A stretch of DNA of 64,000 bases. It comes from Gammaproteobacteria bacterium. GTDB taxonomy: Bacteria > Pseudomonadota > Gammaproteobacteria > Arenicellales > JAJDZL01. Location of the stretch: the NCBI GenBank assembly GCA_022823625.1, contig JAJEHQ010000006.1:95445-159444 (forward strand). The letters are read 5' to 3'. The notes beneath the pieces are model-generated. The model made no database searches. It worked only from the letters and a program-made list of their open reading frames with translations, and was not told the origin of the DNA. The position numbers were made by a program, and so were the translations under genes. The first letter of the stretch is position 1, and every line of letters begins with the position of its first letter. This document shows positions 9,215 through 19,504 of this stretch, piece after piece.

Positions 9215-10231
9215 CTAGACTGTACCGTTGATTAGGTACTCTGCAATTTGAATACTGTTTAAGGCGCCACCTTTCCTGACATTGTCAGAAACGATCCACA
9301 GATTCAGGCCCAAGTCATGGGAGATGTCTTCTCGAATGCGACCGACAAATACATCATCCCGATTCGCAGCCTCAGTGACTGCTGTTGGATATAACAATGC
9401 CTGCGGATCATCTACAACAGTGACACCTTTAGCTTGCTGCAGCAACTCACGTGCGTCTGATGCAGTCAGTTTGTTCCGTGTTTCAATGTGAACCGCTTCC
9501 GAATGGCCGAAAAATACGGGTATCCGGACAGTGGTCGGATTCACCCGAATGGACTCGTCTCTCAACAGCTTTCGAGTTTCCCACACCATTTTCATTTCTT
9601 CCTTGGAATATCCATTCTCCTGAAAAACGTCAATATGTGGAATCGCATTGAACGCAATCTGCCGAGGCGCAACCTCTGATTCAATTGGCTTGCCATTCAA
9701 AAGCGCAGCTGACTGATTGGCCAGTTCATGCACAGCGGATCGCCCGGCTCCTGAAACTGACTGATAAGTGCACACGTTTATCCTTTCTATTCCAACAGCA
9801 TCATAAATTGGCTTGAGCGCGACAACCATCTGAATCGTTGAACAATTAGGATTCGCGATGAGATGGTCTTTTTCGGTCAATACATCTGCATTCACTTCGG
9901 GGACCACTAACGGAATTTCAGGCTCATACCGAAATCTTGATGTATTGTCAATGACGGTACAACCTTGTTCCACAGCCCTTCGTGCATAAACCTCCGAAAC
10001 ACTTGCACCTGCGGAGAACAGTCCGTACTGTACACGCGAAAAATCGAATTCTGACAACAAGCCGATCTTTACTGACTGGTCGCGAAATTGCAGTGTCGAT
10101 CCCGCGGATCGCTCACTACCCAAAGGATAAATACTTCTGATCGGAAATTCCCGTTCTTCCAGTATGGACATCATCGCTTCACCGATCATTCCCGATGCTC
10201 CAACCACTGCTACATCAAATGTTTCCCGCAT
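9215..10231 (-). CDS. asd: Aspartate-semialdehyde dehydrogenase
   Basis: 338 aa. NADPH-dependent reduction of aspartyl phosphate to aspartate semialdehyde, the branch point to lysine/diaminopimelate, threonine and methionine. The nucleotide-binding GASGMIG is at residues 11-17, the catalytic cysteine is C130 in NPNCST and the assisting glutamine is Q157. The ATG at 10231 is preceded by AGGAAGG at good spacing. It lies 31 bases after leuB, as in other gammaproteobacterial leuB-asd-fimV strings. lysC, which makes its substrate, is at 27-28 kb. Confidence 0.96.
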   Translation of the reverse strand: MRETFDVAVVGASGMIGEAMMSILEEREFPIRSIYPLGSERSAGSTLQFRDQSVKIGLLSEFDFSRVQYGLFSAGASVSEVYARRAVEQGCTVIDNTSRFRYEPEIPLVVPEVNADVLTEKDHLIANPNCSTIQMVVALKPIYDAVGIERINVCTYQSVSGAGRSAVHELANQSAALLNGKPIESEVAPRQIAFNAIPHIDVFQENGYSKEEMKMVWETRKLLRDESIRVNPTTVRIPVFFGHSEAVHIETRNKLTASDARELLQQAKGVTVVDDPQALLYPTAVTEAANRDDVFVGRIREDISHDLGLNLWIVSDNVRKGGALNSIQIAEYLINGTV

Positions 10232-10262
10232 AACAGGCCTTCCTGTTTCCTCTAAATGATCT

Positions 10263-11351
10263 TCAATTCAATCGCTGTTTTAACTCACTCAGAACTTCTG
10301 TTCCCATCCGTTCCGTGCCAACTTCTTCGGCACCTGCAAAGTATATATCAGGCGTTCGCAATCCCCGCTCAATCACACTCTCAACAGACTGTTCTACAAG
10401 ATCGGCCAAATTATCTTCTTTCATGGTATAGCGCAGCAGCATCGCCAACGACAGGATCATTGCCATCGGATTGGCCTTGTCCTCTCCGGCAATATCCGGG
10501 GCAGTACCGTGAACCGGTTCGTAGAGTCCTTTCTGATTGTTGTCCAGTGAAGCAGACGGCAACATTCCAATTGATCCGGTTAACATCGCGGAGATATCTG
10601 AGAGAATGTCGCCAAACATATTTGTCGTAACAATGACATCAAACTGTTTGGGATCTCGAACGAGCTGCATCGCAGCGTTGTCAACCAGCATGTGAGTCAA
10701 TTCAACGTCTGGATATTCCGTTCCAACTTCAGTGACCACCTCTCGCCAAAACTCCGTTGTTTCCAGCACATTCGCTTTGTCAATTGAACACACCCGATTA
10801 CCCCGTTGACGGGCGATATTGAAAGCAACATGAGCGATTCTTATCACTTCATCATCATGGTAAATCAAGGTGTTTATTCCGCGACGACGACCGGAATCCA
10901 GCGTTTCCACACCCCTTGGTTCACCAAAATAGATGCCTCCTGTCAGCTCCCGAATGATCAGAATATTCAGCCCTGCAACAATTTCGTCTTTCAGCGATGA
11001 CGACGACGCTAGAGACGGAAACAGAATCGCTGGCCTAAGATTTGCGAACAGGTCCAATTCACGACGCAGCCGCAGGAGTGCCGTTTCAGGCCGTTCTGAT
11101 CTTGGTAAATTATCCCATTTCGGGCCACCGGCAGCACCAAACAGAATGGCATCACAAGCTTTTGCCATAGACAATGTCGAATCAGGAAGCGAGTGCCCCG
11201 TCTTATCATAAGCTGCACCTCCCAGGTCTGCATACTCCAAATTTACATCCAGACTGGCTGCATCGCGCAAATGCTCAATCACGCGAACAGCCTGGGAAAC
11301 GATTTCAGGGCCAATCCCGTCTCCGGGGATCACCAATATATTTGTCGTCAT
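10263..11351 (-). CDS. leuB: 3-isopropylmalate dehydrogenase
   Basis: 362 aa. NAD-dependent oxidative decarboxylation of 3-isopropylmalate in leucine biosynthesis. It opens with the GDGIGPEI motif. The metal/substrate segment [11 protein letters not shown] and the adenosine-binding HGTAPDIAG are present. AAGGAG lies eight bases before the ATG. leuC and leuD, usually upstream, are absent; the gene before it is a small unknown gene on the opposite strand, so leuB is the first visible gene of this transcript. Confidence 0.96.
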   Translation of the reverse strand: MTTNILVIPGDGIGPEIVSQAVRVIEHLRDAASLDVNLEYADLGGAAYDKTGHSLPDSTLSMAKACDAILFGAAGGPKWDNLPRSERPETALLRLRRELDLFANLRPAILFPSLASSSSLKDEIVAGLNILIIRELTGGIYFGEPRGVETLDSGRRRGINTLIYHDDEVIRIAHVAFNIARQRGNRVCSIDKANVLETTEFWREVVTEVGTEYPDVELTHMLVDNAAMQLVRDPKQFDVIVTTNMFGDILSDISAMLTGSIGMLPSASLDNNQKGLYEPVHGTAPDIAGEDKANPMAMILSLAMLLRYTMKEDNLADLVEQSVESVIERGLRTPDIYFAGAEEVGTERMGTEVLSELKQRLN

Positions 11352-11476
11352 CTGATTGACTCCTTGAGAAAGAAACGTTTGCTAAAATTTAAAGTTGACA
11401 GGAATGCTAATCGCCGAAATGAAACGAAAAAAAAACAGCGCATATCGACACGACGTCTGCCAACTTTAGAAATCTG

Positions 11477-11860
11477 GTGATTTCCTTGTCCGATTCAGTT
11501 GGACAGCACCAGATTTCAGTTGTTCGCGACGCCATGCATCCGAACGCGCTGATTTCATCTGAAGCCGTGCATTATGAACTGGTTAAGAAGATTTTTCGAG
11601 ATATTTATCGGGCGAATCGCTGTTACCACCTCAATGCGACCGTTGACTGCCATAAAACCTTTGACGTGCTTGGTAAGATTCACGCTGAACTCGTCGATTC
11701 AGAAAAAACTGATGTGGATCAGATTGGACTGTTACAGAACATAGGTGAAGCGACTCGAAAATTTTTTGAAGCTCACAACTCCTGCCCATCCAATCAGACC
11801 TCTGAATCAAATAATTCTCCGGTCACGCCGTTAGGCACAGTTGTGAGTCTGATACGTTAA
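11477..11860 (+). CDS. Hypothetical protein, no recognised family
   Basis: 127 aa from GTG at 11477. An ATG at 11534, 19 codons in, is an alternative. The product is soluble and mostly helical by eye, with one cysteine pair in [17 protein letters not shown] and a Ser/Asn-rich tail. I recognise no domain. The TTGACA at 11395-11400 lacks a good -10 partner. It overlaps the end of convergent aroC by four bases. The coding-like composition and open frame make a real gene more likely than not. Confidence 0.45.
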   Translation: MISLSDSVGQHQISVVRDAMHPNALISSEAVHYELVKKIFRDIYRANRCYHLNATVDCHKTFDVLGKIHAELVDSEKTDVDQIGLLQNIGEATRKFFEAHNSCPSNQTSESNNSPVTPLGTVVSLIR

Positions 11861-13020
11861 TCTTCTCCTGTCGCTTCAAATTCACCACCAGCCAGTTCCG
11901 ATCGCTCAGTTTCTGATGGTTCGTCCGTTTCACCCGGAATAACTGGCGCCGGCGGTATCACATCGGCATTTTGACCACGATGTCTGAGTGCATGATCCAT
12001 CAACACCAAAGCAAGCATCGCTTCGGCGATTGGAGCAGCTCGCAAACCGACACACGGATCATGCCTTCCCGTCACTGAAATACTAACAGGCTCACCACTC
12101 ACGTTCACCGTTCGTCCAGGCAATACAATACTCGAAGTTGGTTTGAATGCCACGTTTACGACAATTGGCTGACCAGTGGAAATGCCACCGACAATGCCGC
12201 CTGAATTATTTGATAAAAATCCCGTGGGCTCTAATTCGTCGCGATAGTCTGATCCTTTCATTGTGGCACTCTGAAATCCCGCACCAATTTCAACGCCTTT
12301 AGCTGCGTTGATGCCCATCATGGCCGAAGCGATGTCCGCATCCAGACGGGAATAAACCGGTTCGCCCCAACCCACTGGAACATTTTCTGCTACTGCTGTC
12401 ACCACCGCGCCGACAGAGTCCCCAGCACGGCGCAACTCGTCAATATACTCTCCAAGCCGTTCGACCCCAGATTGATCCGGCCAGAAAAACGGATTTCTTT
12501 CTACCGATTCCCAGTTGTGGGACTCTGGTTTAATAGAACCAATCTGTGATACACAACCGCGAATCTCTACACTGTAGCGCTCGCGCAGATATTTCTTTGC
12601 AATGGCTCCTGCTGCAACCCGAAGTGCGGTCTCCCGAGCCGATGAACGCCCACCGCCTCGATAATCTCTGATGCCGTACTTTTGCAGATAGGTGTAATCT
12701 GCATGTCCAGGACGAAACCGGTCGGCAATTGCAGAATAATCCCGTGAACGCTGCTGGGTATTTCGAATCAACAGGCCAATCGGTGTGCCCGTGGTTCGAT
12801 TCTCAAACACACCGGATAGAATCTCTACCTCGTCAGACTCCCGCCGCTGTGTCGTGTAACGGGAACTGCCAGGTTTGCGTCTATCGAGTTCCGGCTGAAT
12901 ATCAGCCACCGTCAACTCCATGCCCGGCGGACAGCCGTCCACAACACATCCAAGCGCTGCTCCGTGACTCTCGCCGAAAGTGGTTAGAACAAACAGTTTT
13001 CCAAACGAATTTCCTGACAT
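11857..13020 (-). CDS. aroC: Chorismate synthase
   Basis: 387 aa. FMN-dependent 1,4-anti-elimination of EPSP to chorismate, the last common step to the aromatic amino acids. Signature segments are [14 protein letters not shown] near the N-terminus, [14 protein letters not shown], the [12 protein letters not shown] flavin/phosphate loop and [14 protein letters not shown]. There is a 25-residue acidic tail after the core. The start is ATG at 13020. The 91-aa unknown gene and dcd lie upstream on the same strand with gaps of 27 and 22 bases, suggesting one transcript. Confidence 0.96.
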   Translation of the reverse strand: MSGNSFGKLFVLTTFGESHGAALGCVVDGCPPGMELTVADIQPELDRRKPGSSRYTTQRRESDEVEILSGVFENRTTGTPIGLLIRNTQQRSRDYSAIADRFRPGHADYTYLQKYGIRDYRGGGRSSARETALRVAAGAIAKKYLRERYSVEIRGCVSQIGSIKPESHNWESVERNPFFWPDQSGVERLGEYIDELRRAGDSVGAVVTAVAENVPVGWGEPVYSRLDADIASAMMGINAAKGVEIGAGFQSATMKGSDYRDELEPTGFLSNNSGGIVGGISTGQPIVVNVAFKPTSSIVLPGRTVNVSGEPVSISVTGRHDPCVGLRAAPIAEAMLALVLMDHALRHRGQNADVIPPAPVIPGETDEPSETERSELAGGEFEATGED

Positions 13021-13047
13021 CAGTTAAATATCCCGAACACCTTGTCG

Positions 13048-13323
13048 TCAGGCTGAGTCTATCACTGCGATCAGTGGGTAAATTGGAACAATGAGTCGCA
13101 ACTGGTTGACTTGAGGTATGACCTGCAATCCCTCTCGGTCAGAAAACTCTCCGCTCCCTTGCAAAACCGTTAACAACATCTGCAGACTTTTGGCCATCGC
13201 TTCAAATACACCAGAATAATCATAGAGTTCGTCATCCAGGTCTTCTTGTGCACTCAAGGACAATTCCTCAATTTCAAATTTAGCCTGCTCGAGCAAATTT
13301 CTAAGCTTCGAATCCGTTCTCAC
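13048..13323 (-). CDS. Small hypothetical protein between dcd and aroC
   Basis: 91 aa from GTG at 13323. The first half is acidic and helical (EQAKFEIEELSLSAQEDLDD); the second half is hydrophobic (QLRLIVPIYPLIAVIDSA) but too short and proline-broken to be a confident membrane helix. No family recognised. Support comes from position: it fills the gap between dcd and aroC on the same strand with tight spacing. The GTG start has no strong ribosome site. Confidence 0.45.
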   Translation of the reverse strand: MRTDSKLRNLLEQAKFEIEELSLSAQEDLDDELYDYSGVFEAMAKSLQMLLTVLQGSGEFSDREGLQVIPQVNQLRLIVPIYPLIAVIDSA

Positions 13324-13345
13324 AGGATGCCATCGACAGCCTTCG

Positions 13346-13912
13346 CTAAGTTATAGGTAGCGTAACACCAGTCTGCCCCTGATACTTACCTTTTCTATCT
13401 CGATACGAAGTTTCGCAAGGCTCAGAGGCTTCAAAAAAAATAACTTGCGCCACACCCTCATTGGCGTAAATTTTTGCAGGGAGCGGTGTTGTATTCGAAA
13501 ATTCAAGTGTAGCGTACCCTTCCCACTCCGGCTCAAATGGTGTTACATTGACGATGATGCCACATCGGGCATAGGTCGACTTTCCGAGGCAGACGGTCAG
13601 CACATTACGCGGAATTCGAAAATACTCAACGGTCCTAGCCAAAACAAAAGAGTTTGGCGGTATAACGCAGACATCACCGTAAAAGTCGACGAAGCTGGAT
13701 TCGGAAAATTCTTTAGGATCGACGATGGCAGTACGTATGTTTGTGAAAATCTTAAACTCGTTTGAGCAACGAATGTCATATCCATAGCTCGACGTACCAT
13801 AGGAAATTACCCGGTTACCGTCATTTTGACTGACTTGCTGAGGGACAAAAGGCTCAATCATGCCGTGCTTTTCCGCCATTTCACGGATCCATTGATCTGA
13901 TTTAATTGACAC
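13346..13912 (-). CDS. dcd: dCTP deaminase
   Basis: 188 aa, full length. It deaminates dCTP to dUTP, feeding thymidylate synthesis. Family segments seen are [15 protein letters not shown], the [21 protein letters not shown] active-site region holding the catalytic glutamate, and the C-terminal lid [17 protein letters not shown]. The start is GTG at 13912. It lies 14 bases after mrp; dcd-mrp-metG is a conserved neighbourhood, with metG divergent here. Confidence 0.96.
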   Translation of the reverse strand: MSIKSDQWIREMAEKHGMIEPFVPQQVSQNDGNRVISYGTSSYGYDIRCSNEFKIFTNIRTAIVDPKEFSESSFVDFYGDVCVIPPNSFVLARTVEYFRIPRNVLTVCLGKSTYARCGIIVNVTPFEPEWEGYATLEFSNTTPLPAKIYANEGVAQVIFFEASEPCETSYRDRKGKYQGQTGVTLPIT

Positions 13913-13926
13913 GACTGTGTTCCACT

Positions 13927-15018
13927 TCAGGTGTTTTGAATGACAATCGATGGGAAATCGCTGGTGAAATCCTTCTTCTGTTGAGAGAGTCGGGCTGCGG
14001 CTGTACGGGCAATCTTGCGGTAGATTTGTGCTATTTCGCCATCGGGTTCATTAACTACCGTTGGTCTGCCGCGATCTGCATCGCGTCTGATTCTTATATC
14101 AAGCGGTACCCCGCCAAGGTAGCTGACCCCGTATTCCTCGGCCATCCGCTGACCTCCTCCTTCACCAAAAATATGTTCCTGATGTCCACATTGGCTGCAA
14201 ATGTAAGTGCTCATGTTCTCAACGACACCAAGCACTTCAATTTCAACTTTCTCGAACATTCGATACGCTTTCCGAGCATCCAGCAGTGCAATATCCTGTG
14301 GTGTAGTCACGATTACTGCGCCACTCACCGGTACACGCTGGGCAAGTGTCAGCTGCGTGTCGCCTGTGCCAGGTGGCAGGTCAATCACAAGGTAATCCAA
14401 GTCGGTCCATGCGGTTTGTTTGAGCAACTGCTCAAGTGCCTGAGTAACCATGGGACCTCGCCATATCATCGGCGTCTCCTCTTCGATCAAAAACCCAATT
14501 GACATGGTCTGGAGATGATAACTGAATACCGGCTGCATTGACTTACCATCCTTGGATTGTGGCTTGCCCCGCACCCCCATCATTCGCGGCTGACTCGGGC
14601 CGTAAATATCTGCATCCAGAATGCCGACTTGCGCACCCTCCGACGACAGTGCCAGTGCCAGGTTTGCAGAAACAGTGGACTTCCCGACACCACCCTTGCC
14701 AGAAGCCACCGCGATCATGTTTTTTACATTCGGGATTGGCGAAACACCCTTTTGTACAGAATGTGAGGATATCTTGTTGCTGACAGACACTTCAATATTC
14801 GAAACGCCATCAATACCATCAAGTCGGCCTTCTATTTCAGCACGAATATCAGGAATGCAACTCTTGGCTGGGTAACCCAATTCAAGCGTCACCTTTACCC
14901 GCTGATCATCAACCAGAATTTCCTTGATCTTTCGGTCATCCACCAGCGAGGTTTCCGAATGAGGATCTTGAATCGTCTGCAATGCTGATTCAATATCGGA
15001 TTTGGTTACAGTTGTCAT
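13927..15018 (-). CDS. mrp: Mrp/ApbC iron-sulfur cluster carrier ATPase
   Basis: 363 aa. The N-terminal MIP18/DUF59 domain (about 5-85) is followed by a deviant-Walker P-loop domain with GKGGVGKST at residues 107-115. The DLPPGTGD switch and the CxxC pair (CSQC) that bridges the labile cluster at the dimer interface are present. The family loads Fe-S clusters onto apo-proteins. Nearby Fe-S proteins (RnfB-like, Nth) and the radical SAM enzyme at 22 kb are possible clients, but that is only inference. It is divergent from metG. Confidence 0.94.
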   Translation of the reverse strand: MTTVTKSDIESALQTIQDPHSETSLVDDRKIKEILVDDQRVKVTLELGYPAKSCIPDIRAEIEGRLDGIDGVSNIEVSVSNKISSHSVQKGVSPIPNVKNMIAVASGKGGVGKSTVSANLALALSSEGAQVGILDADIYGPSQPRMMGVRGKPQSKDGKSMQPVFSYHLQTMSIGFLIEEETPMIWRGPMVTQALEQLLKQTAWTDLDYLVIDLPPGTGDTQLTLAQRVPVSGAVIVTTPQDIALLDARKAYRMFEKVEIEVLGVVENMSTYICSQCGHQEHIFGEGGGQRMAEEYGVSYLGGVPLDIRIRRDADRGRPTVVNEPDGEIAQIYRKIARTAAARLSQQKKDFTSDFPSIVIQNT

Positions 15019-15276
15019 AAAGGTTGCTCGAATTCTAAGGGGTTAAACCGCTGCATGACGATCGAATTCGCCTGCACACTGACTGGAAAGAAATAAAATA
15101 ACAGCAGAACGCTAAACTGCGTACCGGTAAACACTTTCAGTATCTGACTGGTGCGCATATTTTAGCATACCGCGAAATAACTGCTTGATGGTGACAGAGG
15201 TCAAAGGAATTGCTGAGCAATTCATTTGATCGCTGGTTCAACCAACATCCCCATGATCTAAACAAGGTTATCTGAA

Positions 15277-17265
15277 ATGCACAGAAAAATTCTTGTCACG
15301 AGCGCTTTGCCATACGCAAATGGCCCGATTCATCTCGGGCACATGGTTGAGTACATCCAGACAGATATTTGGGTTCGATTTCAGAGAATGAATGGCAATC
15401 TGTGTTATTTTGTGTGCGCAGACGATGCACACGGCACACCGATTATGCTACGTGCCAGAAGTGAAAATCTCACACCTGAACAGTTGATTCAGCACTATCA
15501 GGAAGCCCATGAGAAAGATTTTGCTGACTTCAATATTTCTTTCGATAACTACCACTCTACTCACTCTCCCGAGAATCGGGAACTTGCTGAGTACATCTAC
15601 CTGCAACTGAAAAAAGGTGGTCATATCCGTCGAAAGGTGATTAACCAGGCTTACGACCCGGGTGAACAAATTTTCTTGCCCGACAGATTTGTCAAGGGAA
15701 CCTGCCCGCGCTGCGGTGCTGAAGACCAATATGGCGACAGCTGTGAGAAATGCGGTGCAACCTATGCACCTTCCGACCTGAAAAATCCGGTTTCGGTGCT
15801 TTCCGGTCTACCACCCGAACAGCGTGAATCTGAACATTTGTTTGTGTGTTTAAGCAACTTTACTGACATGCTGCAAGACTGGGTTGGCAATGAAGTTTCA
15901 CAAAGTGAGGCTCGCAACAAACTGAAAGAATGGTTTGATGTGGGCTTGGCGGACTGGGATATTTCTCGTGATGCCCCTTATTTCGGATTCCAGATTCCTG
16001 AAGAAAAGGACAAATATTTTTACGTTTGGCTGGATGCTCCCATCGGCTATATGGCCAGTTTCAAGAATTTCTGCGATCGTGAAGGCATTGATTTCGATGC
16101 CTTCTGGAAAGATGAGGAGCAGACTGAACTTTACAACTTTATCGGTAAGGACATTTTGTATTTTCATACCTTGTTTTGGCCAGCCATGCTTCATGGTGCC
16201 GGGTTTCGCAGACCGACCGATGTCTACTCGCATGGCTTTCTGACCGTCAATGGCAAGAAAATGTCTAAGTCCCGCGGAACTTTCATCATGGCCCGCACTT
16301 ATCTAGATCATCTGAACCCGGAATATCTGAGATATTACTACGCCGCTAAGCTGAACGAAAAAATTGAGGACCTTGACCTTAATCTTGAGGATTTCGTTCA
16401 GCGCATTAATTCGGATTTGGTTGGAAAAGTTGTCAATATCGCCAGTCGCTGCGCGAAGTTCATATCAAACCGGTTTGAAGGCAGACTCAGCACCGAACTG
16501 GATCACCCTGAACTCTATCAAGAACTTGCAGATGCGCTTTCTTCCATCTCAGAATCCTATGAGAACCGCGCTTTCAGCAAGGCGATGAGGAAGATTATGG
16601 CTCTTGCCGACAAAGCCAATCAGTATGTCAATGATGCTCAACCATGGGTTATAGCGAAAGATCCCGAACAGGTGAATCGGTTGCACAATGTGTGTACGCA
16701 AGGTATCAATATGTTTCGCGTACTTGTTTACTATCTGGCACCTGTGGTGCCGGACTTGGCTCGTCGCAGTGGTGAATTCTTGAATGATTCGATGGATCAG
16801 TTTGAAAAAGCTCAAACTCCATTGCTTGATCATCAGATTTCACCGTATGTCCACCTGATGACACGGATTCAACAAAAGGATGTCGATGCAATGATTGATC
16901 AATCCATGGAAAAGGAAGCGACCCTTGACACGAGTCATGACAACATTATTTCTATAGAAGACTTTGCCAAGATTGATCTTCGTACCGCGTTAATTATTGA
17001 AGCATCGGATGTTGAGGATTCAAACAAACTGATTCGCCTGAAGGTTGATCTCGGTACTGAAACCAGGCAGGTTTTTGCTGGAATCAAAGGATTTTATTCA
17101 CCAGAGGAATTAGTCGGAAGGAAGGTTGTGGTTGTGCGTAACCTTAAACCGAGGAAAATGAAATTCGGCACTTCAGAAGGTATGATTCTGGCAGCGGGTG
17201 ATGATGATGGTCTGTGGCTTATCGACCCCGGCGAGCAGGTCGGTCTTGGTGTACCAGTCAATTGA
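15277..17265 (+). CDS. metG: Methionyl-tRNA synthetase
   Basis: 662 aa. The order is: class I catalytic core with HLGH (HIGH motif) near residue 23; the zinc knuckle CPRCG...CEKCG; the KMSKS loop (GKKMSKSRG); the anticodon-binding helical domain; and a C-terminal tRNA-binding EMAP/Trbp111-like domain (about 560-662) that also dimerises. The start is ATG at 15277. The 258-base divergent gap to mrp shows no other gene. The downstream RnfB-like gene begins eight bases after the stop. Confidence 0.97.
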   Translation: MHRKILVTSALPYANGPIHLGHMVEYIQTDIWVRFQRMNGNLCYFVCADDAHGTPIMLRARSENLTPEQLIQHYQEAHEKDFADFNISFDNYHSTHSPENRELAEYIYLQLKKGGHIRRKVINQAYDPGEQIFLPDRFVKGTCPRCGAEDQYGDSCEKCGATYAPSDLKNPVSVLSGLPPEQRESEHLFVCLSNFTDMLQDWVGNEVSQSEARNKLKEWFDVGLADWDISRDAPYFGFQIPEEKDKYFYVWLDAPIGYMASFKNFCDREGIDFDAFWKDEEQTELYNFIGKDILYFHTLFWPAMLHGAGFRRPTDVYSHGFLTVNGKKMSKSRGTFIMARTYLDHLNPEYLRYYYAAKLNEKIEDLDLNLEDFVQRINSDLVGKVVNIASRCAKFISNRFEGRLSTELDHPELYQELADALSSISESYENRAFSKAMRKIMALADKANQYVNDAQPWVIAKDPEQVNRLHNVCTQGINMFRVLVYYLAPVVPDLARRSGEFLNDSMDQFEKAQTPLLDHQISPYVHLMTRIQQKDVDAMIDQSMEKEATLDTSHDNIISIEDFAKIDLRTALIIEASDVEDSNKLIRLKVDLGTETRQVFAGIKGFYSPEELVGRKVVVVRNLKPRKMKFGTSEGMILAAGDDDGLWLIDPGEQVGLGVPVN

Positions 17266-17273
17266 GCCCACGT

Positions 17274-17921
17274 ATGAATCCAGATTTAACCGTCTCAGAC
17301 ATCGACCAGTGTTTGCCGCAGACACAGTGCACGGTTTGTGGCTATCCGAGTTGTATTGAATACGCCAATGCTTTGTTTAACAACGAAGCACAGATCAATC
17401 GTTGTCCTCCGGGTGGCGCAGTTACCTTATCCGCGCTGGCAAGTCAATTAAATCATCCAGAAATTCCACTGGCGGATGACTGTGCCCCTTACACGGGTCG
17501 CTTCATCGCCGAAATTATTGAATCGGAGTGCATTGGATGCACCCTTTGCATTGAACCTTGTCCTGTCGATGCCATCGTTGGGGCATCACGCCAGATGCAC
17601 AGCGTATTGGCTGATGATTGTACTGGCTGCGAGTTGTGTCTCAAATTTTGCCCAGTCGATTGTATCGTAATGGTCAAGCATTCCGATCAGCGGAAAGGTG
17701 AAACCTGGCCTGAATTTTTGGATTCAGAAGTATCCCGCTGGAGACATCTCGCAGCACATCATCGTTTGCGGATGCAAACTCAGCAAGATTCATCCGATGT
17801 TGCCCAACATGAAGAAATAAAGCAGGAAATTCGAAAGGCAGTAAATCGCGAGCGAACAAAGCGGTGGAAGTCAAAAAAGCGCGTCACACGTCTTTCACAC
17901 TCTCAAGCATCAAATAAATGA
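17274..17921 (+). CDS. RnfB/RsxB-like soluble ferredoxin (no membrane anchor)
   Basis: 215 aa from ATG at 17274; the frame stays open further back inside metG, but this ATG leaves the family's first Fe-S motif near the N-terminus. It has an Fe-S domain with C19, C22, C27 and C44, then two [4Fe-4S] ferredoxin motifs (CIGCTLCIEPCP and CTGCELCLKFCP) and a basic C-terminal tail. RnfB of complete Rnf/Rsx complexes starts with a membrane helix; none is present, and rnfA, C, D, G and E are absent. It overlaps nth by four bases. A role as a free electron carrier, perhaps for Nth or Fe-S maintenance, is inference. Confidence 0.85.
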   Translation: MNPDLTVSDIDQCLPQTQCTVCGYPSCIEYANALFNNEAQINRCPPGGAVTLSALASQLNHPEIPLADDCAPYTGRFIAEIIESECIGCTLCIEPCPVDAIVGASRQMHSVLADDCTGCELCLKFCPVDCIVMVKHSDQRKGETWPEFLDSEVSRWRHLAAHHRLRMQTQQDSSDVAQHEEIKQEIRKAVNRERTKRWKSKKRVTRLSHSQASNK

Positions 17922-18577
17922 ATGCCAAAAAAAGATTCGAAATCTTTACAAGGCTAAAGGCCGCCAATCCGAATCCAACCACCGAACTGAATTACCGTAG
18001 CAACTTTGAGCTGCTGATCGCGGTCGTACTTTCCGCCCAGTCAACCGACAAGGCCGTTAATCTGGCTACCAGCAAGCTGTTTTCCGCAGCACCTGATCCT
18101 CAATCAATGCTGGACCTGGGCATTGATGGACTCCGTGAAATGATTAAGTCAATTGGTCTATTCAACAGCAAGGCCAAGAATATTCTCAGCTTGTGCAAAA
18201 TTTTGATCGATAAACACGATGGAAATATTCCATCCAATCGAGTCGATCTGGAAGCGCTGCCCGGGGTGGGACGAAAAACTGCAAATGTCATTTTGAATAC
18301 CGCATTTGGTCAACCAACCATCGCGGTTGATACACATATCTTTCGAATTTCAAATCGAATTGGTCTGGCACCGGGCAAGAATGTCATAGAAGTGGAACAG
18401 AATTTGTTGAAATGGGTACCAAAGGAGTTTTTGGTTGATGCCCACCACTGGCTGATTCTTCACGGTCGGTACACCTGCACTGCAAAAAAGCCAAATTGCA
18501 ACTCATGCGGCATTTACGACTTGTGTGAATTTTCTGAAAAGCAGGAATATGCTGACATACAACTTCAAAAGGCATAA
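17918..18577 (+). CDS. nth: Endonuclease III
   Basis: 219 aa. DNA glycosylase/AP lyase for oxidised pyrimidines. The helix-hairpin-helix LPGVGRKTA carries the catalytic lysine K120, and D138 follows in VDTHIFR, with the same numbering as E. coli Nth. The C-terminal [4Fe-4S] motif C-x6-C-x2-C-x5-C (CTAKKPNC, NSC, GIYDLC) is intact. The ATG overlaps the stop of the RnfB-like gene (ATGA), so translation is coupled. Confidence 0.97.
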   Translation: MNAKKRFEIFTRLKAANPNPTTELNYRSNFELLIAVVLSAQSTDKAVNLATSKLFSAAPDPQSMLDLGIDGLREMIKSIGLFNSKAKNILSLCKILIDKHDGNIPSNRVDLEALPGVGRKTANVILNTAFGQPTIAVDTHIFRISNRIGLAPGKNVIEVEQNLLKWVPKEFLVDAHHWLILHGRYTCTAKKPNCNSCGIYDLCEFSEKQEYADIQLQKA

Positions 18578-18587
18578 AGGCTAGAGA

Positions 18588-19025
18588 ATGACGACTGAAA
18601 CCAATGAACGTCAGTTCCTGTTTGACGTTTGGAACAAAGTTCAGAACAAAGAAAAGCTCAATGCTACGGAAAAGATGATCAGCAAAATCATCGAAATGCA
18701 CCCAGAAGTGGACAGCGTGCTATCAAATCCTGAAGTTTTTGCCGATCATCAATTTGACTTTGATGAACCGGACCCTTTTTCTCACCTTGGTCTGCATGCC
18801 ATCGTAATGGAAATGGTGAGCAATGACTCACCAAGCGGACTTCGCTCCATCTATGATCATCGCGTAAACCAAAGAGGAGATAAACACGAGGCTCAACACG
18901 ACCTGATGCTGGCTGTATTTGACTGGCTGGTCGTCAATGCGGAAGATGAAACGTATGAGCAACAGGAAGGACAGTTTATCGCCCAACTGCGTGAACAATT
19001 CAGTCAGCCAGTCCCTGACAACTGA
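18588..19025 (+). CDS. DUF1841 family protein
   Basis: 145 aa, close to the family length. It shows the DUF1841 pattern: an N-terminal DVWNK segment, HPEVDSVLSNPE, then PFSHLGLHAIVMEMVSNDSPSG-type residues and a helical C-terminus. Function is unknown; the gene commonly sits directly after nth in gammaproteobacteria, as here, 10 bases downstream. No signal peptide or membrane segment. A six-base-arm hairpin (19025-19042, without T tract) begins at its stop codon. Confidence 0.8.
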   Translation: MTTETNERQFLFDVWNKVQNKEKLNATEKMISKIIEMHPEVDSVLSNPEVFADHQFDFDEPDPFSHLGLHAIVMEMVSNDSPSGLRSIYDHRVNQRGDKHEAQHDLMLAVFDWLVVNAEDETYEQQEGQFIAQLREQFSQPVPDN

Positions 19026-19194
19026 TCACCAAAGTAGGTGATACCAGTCTCTATTCAGCGCCTTTGTCACAAGCTGCGCTTATCATATCTATTCTTTTCA
19101 ATCCTGGTGGATTGTTTGAAACAAATCTGACACATTGCAAGTCAAAGTAAGTCACCCGCTTGTAGGGGTATTATTTTTTTATTCAGCAACTTTT

Positions 19195-19200
19195 GGAGGA
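19195..19200 (+). promoter_or_regulatory. Strong ribosome binding site of the DUF2282 gene
   Basis: GGAGGA ends seven bases before the ATG at 19208, the strongest Shine-Dalgarno in this cluster. It fits a precursor peptide that must be made in excess of its enzymes. The 180 bases upstream (19026-19207) hold no gene; I could not identify a sigma-70 promoter or a known ECF or copper-sensor site there. Confidence 0.6.
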
Positions 19201-19207
19201 CTGACTT

Positions 19208-19468
19208 ATGAAGTCACAGAAACTTCTTCTCGCTACAGCGATTAGCGGTGCAATCGCTCTCGGCACATTGACCCTTTCAACCGTCGCCAATGCGGAGGAA
19301 GAAAAGGAGAAATGCTATGGCGTAGCCAAAGCCGGACACAATGACTGTCAAACCGCCAACAGCTCATGCGCTGGCACTTCAACCATGGATGATCAGAGCG
19401 ATGCATTTGTTCTTCTTCCCAAGGGGTTGTGCGGAAAACTCGCCGGCGGCAGTTTAGAATCTTCGTAG
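19208..19468 (+). CDS. DUF2282 bufferin-like (BufA1/GigP) exported precursor peptide
   Basis: 86 aa. A typical Sec signal peptide (basic start, hydrophobic core 6-26, cleavage likely after ANA at 29) is followed by a short mature peptide with four cysteines: C36, C47, C54 and C75. The spacing and the motifs KCYGVAKAGHNDC, SCAGTS and LPKGLC are those of DUF2282. Members are the precursors of bufferins, periplasmic copper-binding RiPPs in which cysteines are modified by the DUF692 enzyme, and of GigP in the gold-induced operon of Cupriavidus. Three more cluster genes follow directly. The tail after C75 (GKLAGGSLESS) is short. The family is clear; the metal bound here is not shown by the sequence. 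Confidence 0.9.
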   Translation: MKSQKLLLATAISGAIALGTLTLSTVANAEEEKEKCYGVAKAGHNDCQTANSSCAGTSTMDDQSDAFVLLPKGLCGKLAGGSLESS

Positions 19469-19504
19469 TAGAATTCCTGCAATTTTTCGATTAATTGCTT
19501 TGAG

